A stretch of 10,390 bases of DNA from Acidobacteriota bacterium (GCA_021780055.1 JAJXZM010000345.1:1-10390); one strand, 5' to 3'. Counted from the first letter of the stretch, positions 1 to 6,820 are shown. The notes: a model not told the origin generated them from the sequence alone. Translations and numbers: made by a program.

Positions 1-861
1 ATTTTTCAGCGGGCGCGCCGAGGGCAACAAATTCAACGAACAATCGGGGCGTGAAGTCGCCTGGAACAGCCCGGGTGGGGCCAGCACCATGCCGCGCGCG
101 ATTTCGCTGGTTTCAACTCCGGCCAGGTTCAACGCGGTCCGCTGGCCGGCCTCGGCGCTTTCTGCAGGTGCGTTATGCACTTGGATACCGCGCACGCGCG
201 CCCGGTGTCCTTCGGGGAAAATCTCGGCTTCCTCATCTTTGTGGATCGTCCCCGAAATCAGCGTCCCCGTCACCACCGTTCCAAAACCCTTCATGACAAA
301 CGCGCGATCTATGGGCAGTCGAAAGGGTAAGGCCAGCGGTCGTGCGATAATTACCTCAGCAAGCCTCCGCAGTTCGGCCCGAACGTTGTCCAGGCCCTCC
401 CCGGTTTTCGCGCTGGCCGCGATGATGGGAGCGCCTTCAAGAAAAGAGCCTTTCACCAGTTCCTGAATCTCCAGCCTCACCAGGTCCAGCATGTCGCGGT
501 CAACCAGATCGGACTTTGTGATAACTACCAGACCGTTGCGAATGTTCAGCAGGCGGCAAATATCAAAATGCTCGCGCGTCTGCGGCTTGATGGATTCATC
601 TGCCGCCACTACCAGCAACACCAGGTCAATGCCGCCCACGCCGGCCAGCATGTTCTTTACAAAACGCTCGTGACCCGGCACATCAACAAATCCCACGCGA
701 ACGTCATGGTCCAGGTCGAGGTGCGCAAAGCCGAGATCAATGGTGATGCCGCGCTTTTTCTCTTCCACCAGGCGGTCCGGGTCGGTTCCCGTCAGCGCCA
801 GCACCAGCGCGGATTTTCCGTGGTCAATATGGCCGGCGGTTCCTACAATCAGATGTTTCAT
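1..861 (-). CDS. selB: Selenocysteine-specific elongation factor SelB (C-terminal part beyond window)
   Basis: SelB is the GTPase that carries selenocysteinyl-tRNA(Sec) to the ribosome and recodes UGA next to a SECIS hairpin in the mRNA. The visible 287 codons start at the ATG at 861-859 and read [17 protein letters not shown], a canonical SelB N-terminus. G motifs are all present: P-loop GHIDHGKS (10-17), RGIT (37-40), DVPGHE (60-65) and TKSD (115-118); the Thr in the last one is typical of SelB, where EF-Tu has Asn. The stretch [12 protein letters not shown] (87-98) is also typical. Residues from about 175 to 287 are the EF-Tu-like beta-barrel domain 2 and the start of domain 3, including RVRGIQVHN. 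The family is usually about 600 or more residues, so the winged-helix SECIS-binding part lies outside the window. The frame is open to base 1. No clear Shine-Dalgarno precedes the ATG, but a promoter lies immediately upstream. selA and tRNA-Sec are not in the window. Confidence 0.95.
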   Translation of the reverse strand, partial: MKHLIVGTAGHIDHGKSALVLALTGTDPDRLVEEKKRGITIDLGFAHLDLDHDVRVGFVDVPGHERFVKNMLAGVGGIDLVLLVVAADESIKPQTREHFDICRLLNIRNGLVVITKSDLVDRDMLDLVRLEIQELVKGSFLEGAPIIAASAKTGEGLDNVRAELRRLAEVIIARPLALPFRLPIDRAFVMKGFGTVVTGTLISGTIHKDEEAEIFPEGHRARVRGIQVHNAPAESAEAGQRTALNLAGVETSEIARGMVLAPPGLFQATSRPDCSLNLLPSARPLKN

Positions 862-899
862 TGCACAAGAATTATCAGCGATGGCAGGACTTCTGGCAA
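862..899 (-). promoter_or_regulatory. selB promoter, probably giving a leaderless transcript
   Basis: On the minus strand TTGCCA (894-899) and GATAAT (871-876) are separated by exactly 17 bases; each differs by one base from the sigma-70 consensus hexamers. Only nine bases (862-870) separate the -10 box from the selB ATG, so initiation 6-8 bases below the -10 would leave a leader of about 1-3 bases. The lack of a Shine-Dalgarno sequence agrees with this. The transcription start itself is inferred. Confidence 0.55.
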
Positions 900-959
900 C
901 TGTACCCGATAACGCGCAGAGGCGAATCTTTATGACAGCGGATCAGCTTTCAAATCAAG

Positions 960-1006
960 TCTCTGTGCCCTCTGTGTTAAATCTTTTCTGCCCACAGAGC
1001 ACACAG
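960..1006. repeat. CTCTGTG-type intergenic repeat, copy 1
   Basis: This 47-base stretch in the selB/HEAT gene spacer aligns without gaps, at 35 of 47 positions, to the reverse complement of 3988-4034. It contains CTCTGTG twice (961-967 and 970-976) and the complement CACAGAG at 993-999, so it can fold back on itself through 7-bp arms. Translated on the minus strand it gives the NTEGTE peptide that I recognise as a recurrent spurious small-ORF product of this kind of repeat. It is non-coding in my reading. Confidence 0.7.
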
Positions 1007-1048
1007 TGAAAAATCCCGGCCACAGGACCATCTCGCAATCCAGAAGAA

Positions 1049-2014
1049 TTACTTCGGTTTTGCGGGCTGCGGCGGCTGCGGTTTTTCGCGCTCTTCGCCC
1101 AGCCAGACGCTGGCAACCTTCCAGCCCGTCTGACTTTTCTGAAGGACCATTCGGTAGGACGCGACGGCTTCCGGGTTCTCAAAATCGACGGCAGCCAGCA
1201 CGCGCGTTTTGTCCGGCGACCGGGTCAGGCTTCTGACTTTAACTTCCACGCCGGCATCCTGCTGGTCCGCATCGTCGCCGGGAGGCGGCTGGAGCGCGGG
1301 CATAAAGTAACTGCGAATCGCGTTCTCCGCCGAACTTCCTGCAGACTTCCCTGCAGGCGTTGCCATGTATTTCGCGCGCAGATCAATCACCGTCGCCGCC
1401 GTCTCGATATCATCCTGGATGACGGGATCACTGACCTCGTTCTCCGCCTGGTGCAGTCTTGCGGCAAGCGCCGCGTCCGAACTGATGGAGAGCGCGAGGA
1501 TCGCATCCCGCGTGACGGTGCGGTCGGGTTCGTGGTCCGACGCTCGCACCTTGGTCAGAAGGATTGCAATGTTGTGAGGGTCCGCCGTTCCGCCCAGCGC
1601 GCCGTAGTAGAAGCGCCGCAGGTCCAGGTTCCGCGGATCGTTGACAAGCTTCGCCAGGATGGCAAGCGATCGCGGATCGGCAAAGTATGCAAGCGTCTGT
1701 GCGGCAAATTCCGCAGTGCGGTCGTCTTTGAGCGCGTTCTCAAGTTTAGGAATGATGGCGGGGCCGGCCGCAAACGCCGCGCGATAGAGGTCCTCGCTTG
1801 CCTGCGGGTCCTGCGAGCTCAGGATCGCGTAAAGCTTTGCCGGGTCCCACTGCTGATTCATGAGTTGGCTGCGTTCCTGCGCTACCGTGGCAGGCAGCGA
1901 GGCAGCGGCCAATGGGCGATGTGGCCACAAAGCAAGCGCCGCCACCGCCAGCAGAGCGAGGCGCCAGCGCTTCCAGCCAATCAGTTTCGTTCGTGTGTGG
2001 TTAAGATTTTCCAT
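1049..2014 (-). CDS. Exported HEAT-repeat-like protein with a C-terminal NTF2-like domain
   Basis: The 321-residue product has no recognised enzymatic motif. Residues 1-18 are basic, 19-29 are a short hydrophobic core, and an Ala-rich segment near 36-39 looks like a signal-peptidase site, so it is probably exported. Residues about 50-200 are Ala/Leu-rich paired helices (for example AIIPKLENALKDD and SLAILAKLVNDP) in the manner of HEAT/PBS-lyase repeats, which usually act as binding scaffolds. Residues about 225-305 (AIRSYFMPAL through GWKVASVWLG) resemble a small NTF2-like alpha+beta domain. The tail is Pro/Lys-rich. The ATG overlaps the end of the upstream phosphatase gene by 14 bases, which suggests translational coupling and makes the start credible. 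The domain calls come from pattern reading only; the partner or ligand is unknown. Confidence 0.8.
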   Translation of the reverse strand: MENLNHTRTKLIGWKRWRLALLAVAALALWPHRPLAAASLPATVAQERSQLMNQQWDPAKLYAILSSQDPQASEDLYRAAFAAGPAIIPKLENALKDDRTAEFAAQTLAYFADPRSLAILAKLVNDPRNLDLRRFYYGALGGTADPHNIAILLTKVRASDHEPDRTVTRDAILALSISSDAALAARLHQAENEVSDPVIQDDIETAATVIDLRAKYMATPAGKSAGSSAENAIRSYFMPALQPPPGDDADQQDAGVEVKVRSLTRSPDKTRVLAAVDFENPEAVASYRMVLQKSQTGWKVASVWLGEEREKPQPPQPAKPK

Positions 2015-2675
2015 TCAGAAGTTTTGGCAATTCCCTTAGATCGTCAATCCGGATATCGGGCGGCGTTTCATCGAGCGTCGGCGCGCCAAACCCGTAATTC
2101 ACGCCGCAGGTCCACGAGCCCGCATTGCGGCCTGCCAGAATGTCTGCGGTGGAATCGCCGATCATCAGCGTCCTCGCAGGCGGCACTTCAGTTTCCTCCA
2201 TCAGCCGGTGGAGGCCGATAGGGTCGGGCTTTTTGTTCTCAAAGCTGTTGCCGCCGTAAATCTGCAGGAAGCATTCGGCAAGCCCCAGGCCGGACAAAAT
2301 CTCGCGGCTGAACCTCACTGGTTTGTTGGTCAGGACAGCCATCTTGTGGCCATCGAGCTCGGCCAGCGCTTCCCGCACGCCGGGATAGGTTGCGGTGTTG
2401 TCCAGCATGTGCGCGCGATAATGCGCCAGAAAAATCTCCGTCGCGCGCTCAATCAGTTCCGGCGTTGCATCCACACCCAGCGCCCGGCCGATCAGGACCG
2501 TCACGCCCTGCCCTACGTAGGATGCGATCAGTTCCACGCTGAGTGGCTTGCGGCCGATTTTTTGCAACGTGGCGTTCACGCTGTTGGCCAGATCTAGTTC
2601 ACTGTCCACCAGCGTGCCGTCCAGGTCAAAAATCAGGAGTTCTATCTGGCGCAGGTTTTCTTTCGGAATTCCCAT
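2001..2675 (-). CDS. gph: HAD-superfamily phosphatase, phosphoglycolate phosphatase-like
   Basis: This is a 224-residue haloacid dehalogenase-type phosphatase of the usual Gph length. All four HAD motifs are visible: IFDLDGT with nucleophile Asp17 and acid Asp19; Thr116 in VLTNKP; Lys149 in NKKPDP; and GDSTAD with Asp174 and Asp178. The helical segment between motifs I and II (about 25-95) is the C1-type cap that sets substrate choice. Gph removes 2-phosphoglycolate arising from DNA repair or oxygenase side reactions. Close relatives act on sugar phosphates, and the position after galT leaves that open. I chose the ATG at 2675, which has AAGGTG eight bases upstream; a TTG one codon earlier is also possible. 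That Shine-Dalgarno overlaps the galT stop codon 12 bases away, so the genes are probably cotranscribed and coupled. Confidence 0.87.
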   Translation of the reverse strand: MGIPKENLRQIELLIFDLDGTLVDSELDLANSVNATLQKIGRKPLSVELIASYVGQGVTVLIGRALGVDATPELIERATEIFLAHYRAHMLDNTATYPGVREALAELDGHKMAVLTNKPVRFSREILSGLGLAECFLQIYGGNSFENKKPDPIGLHRLMEETEVPPARTLMIGDSTADILAGRNAGSWTCGVNYGFGAPTLDETPPDIRIDDLRELPKLLNGKS

Positions 2676-2687
2676 CAATTCGTCACC

Positions 2688-3707
2688 TTAATTCTCCGGC
2701 TGATTGCTTTCCACCGCTACTTCAATGGCGCGCAGGGCAAGTGCGGCATCTTCCGCGGGAATCGGATTGTAGTAAAAACTCTCGGCGTCAAAATGGCCCG
2801 CGTCGGCGAAAATCTCGGGATAAATCTCAAAGTGCCAGTGGAAATCATCGCGGACGGTTTTCCAGCGGTCCTCTCCGGGCCCATAGGCGGCCAGGTTGGG
2901 CTCCGTGTGGAGCACCAGGCGCAGCTTGTCGGAAATCTTCTCCACGCGCAGCAGGGCCAACTTCAGAAACTTTGCCAGTGAGAGCAGGCGCGCGTCTGTG
3001 TTCATATCGCGCTCAAACGATGAATTGTGCTGGACCGGCAGTACCCAGATTTCATAAGGGAAGCGCGACGCGTAGGGACAAATGCAGATGAAATCCGCGT
3101 TCTCGTCGACAATTCGCTTGCCCGACTGAGCTTCCTGATGAAGGATATCGCAGTAGATGCAGCGTTCCTTGCGCTGAAAGTGTAAAAGGCTCCAGCGAAG
3201 TTCGCGCTCAACCAGTGTGGGAATCACAGGGGTGGCAAGCACCTGCGAGTGGCCGTGCTCTTCGCGGGCGGGACGCAGCCGCCCCTGGTCCTTGAAAAGC
3301 GACACGTAACGCAAGCGTGGGTCCTGCTTCAAATCAATGATCCGGTCGCGACAGATTTCAAGCACGCGGCCAATGCGGGCGGGATCAAGCTCAGCCAGCG
3401 TCTTCCCGTGCTGGGTGGTTTCCACAACGATTTCGTGCGCGCCCAGCGCGTTCATGCGATCGTAGATGCCTTCGCCCTCGCGGCTCAGTCCGCCTTCCAC
3501 GCGAAACAGAGGAGCGCGATCGTGAAATACGCGGACCTCCCAGTTTCCGTTGGCATCGCGGTGCTCGCGAATCGAAGCGGGCGTGAAGCCTTCGTTTCCC
3601 GGGCAGAATGGGCACAGTTCGCCCGAGTCCAGGGCGTCCGGCATGGCAGGACGCTTGCCGGTGATCACCCATCTTCGTCGAACCGGATCGAGTCGCAGTA
3701 CGGGCAT
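2688..3707 (-). CDS. galT: Galactose-1-phosphate uridylyltransferase (GalT)
   Basis: This cytoplasmic Leloir-pathway enzyme swaps UMP between UDP-glucose and galactose-1-phosphate through a uridylyl-histidine intermediate. The 339-residue length fits the family. The N-terminal half has the metal-site pair Cys32 and Cys35 (CPFCPGNE), VRVFHDRAPLF, and the active-site motif HGHSQ with His151 and nucleophile His153. The second residue is Gly where the better-known enzymes have Pro (HPHGQ). A second Cys pair (CIYC), PYASRFPYEIW and HWHFEIYP complete the second HIT-like half, and the C-terminus has the family-typical FYYNPIPAEDAA. The ATG is fixed by an in-frame TGA at 3711-3713 and by an AGGGTG Shine-Dalgarno. 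It is the first gene of a likely operon with the phosphatase and HEAT genes. No galK or galE is in the window. Related ADP-glucose-type transferases are an alternative substrate class. Confidence 0.9.
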   Translation of the reverse strand: MPVLRLDPVRRRWVITGKRPAMPDALDSGELCPFCPGNEGFTPASIREHRDANGNWEVRVFHDRAPLFRVEGGLSREGEGIYDRMNALGAHEIVVETTQHGKTLAELDPARIGRVLEICRDRIIDLKQDPRLRYVSLFKDQGRLRPAREEHGHSQVLATPVIPTLVERELRWSLLHFQRKERCIYCDILHQEAQSGKRIVDENADFICICPYASRFPYEIWVLPVQHNSSFERDMNTDARLLSLAKFLKLALLRVEKISDKLRLVLHTEPNLAAYGPGEDRWKTVRDDFHWHFEIYPEIFADAGHFDAESFYYNPIPAEDAALALRAIEVAVESNQPEN

Positions 3708-3890
3708 GTCTCACCCTCGATGGAAGTTTTGCACTTTTCAGCCAGGGGTTGCGCGTTGCGCCCGGCCCACAAGGGCATGCGTCGGCGCAGGCGCCATCCT
3801 TTATTCTAGCCCGATTAGGCGACGAGCGGCGCAAACCTCGCGTCTTTTGCGATGGGCGCGAAAGATGAATGGAGCGCCGGGAGCAAGGAG

Positions 3891-3925
3891 AATTATGAAT
3901 TATGAGTTTTGAATTTTGAAGGTTG
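3891..3925. repeat. Heptamer tandem array, AATTATG family
   Basis: Five consecutive 7-base units: AATTATG, AATTATG, AGTTTTG, AATTTTG and a degenerate AAGGTTG. The AT-rich run stands out in a GC-rich background. The 7-base period is also seen in the two arrays at 6249-6283 and 6434-6496, but with a different unit sequence. Confidence 0.75.
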
Positions 3926-3987
3926 GAGCTGAGCTAAGGTGTGACCCTGACCCTACAAAACGAGCGTCTGTCCCCGCCTAATCTTTT

Positions 3988-4064
3988 CTGTGCACTCTTT
4001 GGCCGACAAAGACTCAACACGGAGTTCACAGAGATCCTCTGTGCTCTCGGTATTAAAGGTTTTG
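3988..4064. repeat. CTCTGTG-type repeat, copy 2, forming a long imperfect hairpin
   Basis: Bases 3988-4034 match the reverse complement of copy 1 (960-1006) at 35 of 47 positions. Bases 4037-4064 match the same family in the opposite sense, at 22 of 28 positions. The two arms meet at CACAGAG-ATC-CTCTGTG, a perfect 7-bp stem with a 3-base loop, and pairing continues outward with interruptions. This copy is therefore a palindromic unit, while copy 1 is closer to a single arm. Mobile (REP- or MITE-like) origin is inference. Confidence 0.7.
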
Positions 4065-4102
4065 AAGGGCAGAGGACAAAGAGAGAGCGACTGGAGCGAA
4101 AG

Positions 4103-4138
4103 CCTCTCACCCGGCCGCTCGCGCGTCCACCCTCTCCC
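4103..4138. repeat. GGGAGAGGG...GTGAGGG-type repeat, copy A (inverted)
   Basis: The core 28 bases (4111-4138) match the reverse complement of the repeat at 6581-6618 at 24 of 28 positions. It keeps CGGCCGCT in the centre and CCACCCTCTCCC at the right end. It lies next to the CTCTGTG repeat in the hydrolase/galT spacer. The central palindrome is weaker than in copy B. Confidence 0.7.
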
Positions 4139-4177
4139 TGAGGTAGCGCGTTCAGGAATTATTTCGAACCGTCGGCG

Positions 4178-6196
4178 TCATGGCCGTGTGGCATAGTCCC
4201 AGTCCCGCTCGCCTTCCTGGATCAAGGCGGCGCGGTCTTCCGGCAAAATATACCTTTTCTTCACCAGTTCGTCCGCGGCGCGGGTGAAGCGCGCCATGTA
4301 ATCCGCGCGGCCCTTGTAGCGCTCGGCGATAGAGAGGCGCGGGTCGCCGGTCCGGATGCGGTCGGCGGCGGTTTTGGGAAATGGAATGTACGAAACCTCA
4401 AACGGCACGCGCTGCGTGGGGGCGCCGATGGAGGGATCGCGCATGTTCCACGACGCGTAGGTCGCCAACGGCACGGTGATTTGCGGCAGGCGCACGCCGT
4501 CACGCTCGTTGCCATCCTTATCCGGCTGCGGCACCAGCACGGGAAAATCAGGGCCCACTTTGGGCGGCTGCAGGCTCAGGATTCCGTCGCGCTGCCAATT
4601 GGGGCCAAAGTCCAGCCGCGTACCGGGGTTCGCTTCGTGCGGCAGGTTAACGCCCGGAATGTGCGGAAATTTATATTGGCTGATCGGCACCAGCGTTCCG
4701 TCGGCGATTTTGGGATAACGGCTCGGCGGCGGCAGCGCGTTTGATCGCACCCAGGCGTCCATGTTCGCAATCATGGCGCGCCAGAAATACTGAATCGGCA
4801 GCGGCGACTGCGGCTCCTGGCCAAGCAGATCGCCCTTGCCCCTGGCGGGCGGAAACGGCCCGGAAAAATGCTGAAGGCCCGTGAATTTGTAGATGCGCAC
4901 GTTGGGCGAAATCGGAGTGTCGCGCTTGCCGTCGGGCGTGATGTGAATCAGCGCCGCGGCGCGGCCCCAATATTCAAAGGAAGTGTTGGAGAAGAAAATC
5001 TTCGGCAGCACATGTTCGGCTGTTGCGCGGTCAAGCAGGCCGCCGTGCTGGCCCGTCAGGGGATCGGTTTCAGGCAAGTCGGTGAATGGGAAAATATCCG
5101 TCGGAAAGAAGACGGAGGACGTCGGCTCGGCGTCGCGCGAGGGCTGCGCAAAGCGATAGTTGAAGCTGCCGCGGCCCGCGCCCGCCACGTGAGCAAGAAC
5201 GCCGTCGAGCGCCATGCGCCCTCCTTCGTCGGCGTTGAAGCCGTCGTAGAGAAAGTTGCGAAGGAAGCGGCCATCCTGCGAGATGCCCTGGCCATAAACG
5301 CGCTGCGCGGCAACTTCAGAGCCTTTCCCGTGCTTCGCGTAGCTGGCGAAATCGCGCACCGCCGCGAAGCCGAGCCCGGCCACCACAGGGTCCTTCACCA
5401 CATAAACGTATTCGTAAAGCTTGCCGGGCTGGAATCCACCGTCGAGATGGATGAAGCGGTTGCTCGGCTCGAGCTTGCCGTTCACCGTGTGCGCAAACTG
5501 CCACTTTGAGCGCGGGATCAGCGCGCGCGGGCCTTCGCGCGAGTCGCGCACCGTGAGCGTGTTGCGCGGGTCATCGGGCGCAGCCACGGGATACTCCGTG
5601 CCGCCCATGCGGCCGGTGATCAGGTGGCCCAGCGGGATTTCAGCCATCGCCTGCGCAGGCGTCAAGTCGCCGCGCAGCAGGCCGGTGATGGTCTTGCCGT
5701 GGTCCTTCGCAATCGGCGCGTAAAGGCGCAGGCCGCTTGGCGCGTCCCACTGCCAGCCGAGCGACACGATGGTGAAGCCGCGGCGCATCAGCCATCCGTC
5801 TCCCGGGTCGCTCACAACGTCCGGCAAGCCGCCATCCACCAGCCCAACGATGAAGGCCGAGCCCCGGTTCGGCACTTCCAACAGCATCGAGCCGTTGCCT
5901 TTGCCCAAATCTTTCGGCCGGATGGCGACAAAATCAGACGAGAACGCGACCTGGCCGTTCTTCAGATTGACCGCGTTTGCAAGGTCCACAATTCGGCGGT
6001 TGTGAGGATTGGCAACAGCGACGGAATAGTAGACTTTTCCCGTGATGCGTTCGTACGCGCCGGCAGTGCCGAAGGATTCGCCGCCGGCGATGTCCGTGCG
6101 CGAGGTGACTTCTACGCGCACCACGCGAGCCGCAAGCGGCAAAGCAATCCAGCTCAAAAGAAGGATGAGTGAGACTGCATTTTTTCGCGGATTCAT
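4178..6196 (-). CDS. Exported alpha/beta-hydrolase-domain protein (PF20091-type)
   Basis: The 672-residue product starts with a classic signal peptide (basic MNPRK, hydrophobic core about 8-22, LAA near 21-23), so it should act outside the cytoplasm. The body reads like the large alpha/beta hydrolase family PF20091: an N-terminal beta-rich part with FGTAGAYERITGKVYYSVA (43-61), VAFSSDFVAIRP (83-94) and LLEVPNRGS (105-113). The nucleophile elbow is GISQDGRFLRNFLYDGFN, with Ser306 in a GxSxD rather than the textbook GxSxG context. HVAGAGRGSFNYRFAQPSRD (336-355) follows, with a candidate catalytic His443 in TGLQHFSG. The C-terminal 170 residues contain family-typical proline-rich and charged segments. 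The substrate is unknown; an esterase role is the natural guess. No Shine-Dalgarno is visible. A TATATT box lies seven bases from the ATG, which hints at a leaderless message. It is the only gene between two repeat-rich spacers, so it is probably transcribed alone. Confidence 0.88.
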   Translation of the reverse strand: MNPRKNAVSLILLLSWIALPLAARVVRVEVTSRTDIAGGESFGTAGAYERITGKVYYSVAVANPHNRRIVDLANAVNLKNGQVAFSSDFVAIRPKDLGKGNGSMLLEVPNRGSAFIVGLVDGGLPDVVSDPGDGWLMRRGFTIVSLGWQWDAPSGLRLYAPIAKDHGKTITGLLRGDLTPAQAMAEIPLGHLITGRMGGTEYPVAAPDDPRNTLTVRDSREGPRALIPRSKWQFAHTVNGKLEPSNRFIHLDGGFQPGKLYEYVYVVKDPVVAGLGFAAVRDFASYAKHGKGSEVAAQRVYGQGISQDGRFLRNFLYDGFNADEGGRMALDGVLAHVAGAGRGSFNYRFAQPSRDAEPTSSVFFPTDIFPFTDLPETDPLTGQHGGLLDRATAEHVLPKIFFSNTSFEYWGRAAALIHITPDGKRDTPISPNVRIYKFTGLQHFSGPFPPARGKGDLLGQEPQSPLPIQYFWRAMIANMDAWVRSNALPPPSRYPKIADGTLVPISQYKFPHIPGVNLPHEANPGTRLDFGPNWQRDGILSLQPPKVGPDFPVLVPQPDKDGNERDGVRLPQITVPLATYASWNMRDPSIGAPTQRVPFEVSYIPFPKTAADRIRTGDPRLSIAERYKGRADYMARFTRAADELVKKRYILPEDRAALIQEGERDWDYATRP

Positions 6197-6232
6197 GCGC
6201 TGAAATATAGCACGTTTGGACCGGCGGCTGCA
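6197..6232 (-). promoter_or_regulatory. Possible -10 box of the hydrolase gene
   Basis: TATATT (6204-6209, minus strand) differs from TATAAT at one position and sits seven bases upstream of the ATG. The expected -35 position (6227-6232) reads TGCAGC, a poor match. With no Shine-Dalgarno either, a leaderless transcript is possible but weakly supported. Confidence 0.3.
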
Positions 6233-6248
6233 GAGGTAAAAACAATTC

Positions 6249-6283
6249 GGAAGTAGGAAGTAGGAAGTAGGAAGTAGGAATCA
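6249..6283. repeat. Heptamer tandem array, GGAAGTA unit
   Basis: Four perfect copies of GGAAGTA (6249-6276) are followed by a degenerate fifth, GGAATCA (6277-6283). Read in the phase AAGTAGG, the unit differs by one base from CAGTAGG, the reverse complement of a unit in the array at 6434-6496. It begins about 50 bases upstream of the hydrolase start. Confidence 0.85.
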
Positions 6284-6433
6284 GATTTGGGGGCGTGGCA
6301 AAGCTGCCTGCATGAACGTAGCGGCGCCTTTATTCCGCCAGTTGGCGAGGCCCGGTACCGGATGGTACGGAAAGTGGCAACCCCGCCGCGATGGATATCG
6401 CAGAGACTCCTATGCGCGCACCGCACAATCCAG

Positions 6434-6496
6434 CCTTCCGCCTACTGCCTTCTGCTTACTGCCTTCTGCCTACTGCCTTCTGCCTACTGCCTTCCC
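6434..6496. repeat. Heptamer tandem array, alternating CCTTCTG/CCTACTG
   Basis: Nine consecutive 7-base units: CCTTCCG, CCTACTG, CCTTCTG, CTTACTG, CCTTCTG, CCTACTG, CCTTCTG, CCTACTG, CCTTCCC. The two types alternate, so the higher-order period is 14, and the end units are degenerate. Its complement (CAGTAGG/CAGAAGG) is the same family as the array at 6249-6283, placed in the opposite orientation 150 bases away. Confidence 0.85.
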
Positions 6497-6569
6497 AGCC
6501 CCGGAGAGGCGAAAGATTTAGCCCACGCCGTGAGCGCTGGGATTCCAGCCAGCAAACAATGAAACCAAG

Positions 6570-6618
6570 CCCTCGCCCGTGGGGAGAGGGTGGCCGCGTT
6601 AGCGGCCGAGTGAGGGGG
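6570..6618. repeat. GGGAGAGGG...GTGAGGG-type repeat, copy B, with two hairpins
   Basis: Bases 6581-6618 are the better-preserved copy of the repeat at 4103-4138. The centre is a perfect hairpin GGCCGC-GTTA-GCGGCC (6592-6607). To its left, CCCTC (6570-6574) and CCC (6576-6578) can pair with the Gs at 6581-6584 and GAGGG (6586-6590). The general form (GGGAGAGGGTGGCC, loop, GGCC, GTGAGGGG) is a short palindromic repeat that I recognise from many GC-rich genomes. Confidence 0.7.
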
Positions 6619-6820
6619 GTTTGGGAAGATTTCACGGTTGAGTGAATTGCAATCGGGTGATTGAACGAGCGGAGGGTTGCAGCTGCGGAAGCCCGTAGCG
6701 CCGACCGCCGGGGTTGCGGTCTGCGGCTCTTGTCTCGGTCCGTAGCGATAACCGCGAACCTCCAAGGCGGAGGTCCGCACCACCTCGCTCAGGACTCCTC
6801 ACGGCACATCCCATGAGCGA

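Larger units (their letters stand above)
3708..4177. other. Gene-free spacer between the hydrolase stop and galT
   Basis: No credible coding frame lies in these 470 bases; the short open frames overlap repeats. From left to right it holds the galT leader, a perfect tandem GTTGCGC pair (3748-3761), a heptamer array (3891-3925), the folded CTCTGTG repeat (3988-4064) and a GGGAGAGGG-type repeat (4103-4138). A TAGAAT box on the minus strand (3803-3808) could be a -10 for galT, but I find no -35 at a workable distance. I see no terminator with a T-tract after the hydrolase gene. Confidence 0.7.

Noticed and set aside
862..1048. tRNA-Sec or a SECIS element near selB
   Set aside because: No cloverleaf or long acceptor/extra-arm structure is visible; the only structure is the CTCTGTG repeat.
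955..1182. Small open frame ending in an NTEGTE peptide
   Set aside because: It overlaps the 3' end of the HEAT gene in another frame and then runs through the CTCTGTG repeat; the peptide is a by-product of that repeat.
3748..3761. Perfect tandem GTTGCGC pair upstream of galT
   Set aside because: Only two units in GC-rich DNA; not enough to call an array or an operator.
3941..4141. Small open frame with an NTEFTE peptide
   Set aside because: It is read from the second CTCTGTG repeat and the adjacent GGGAGAGGG repeat; it has no upstream ribosome site and no protein-like composition.
6287..6645. Open frames encoding periodic Leu-Pro-Ser-Ala-Tyr-Cys peptides
   Set aside because: The periodicity comes from translating the heptamer array; 7-base units give a 7-residue peptide repeat in every open frame.
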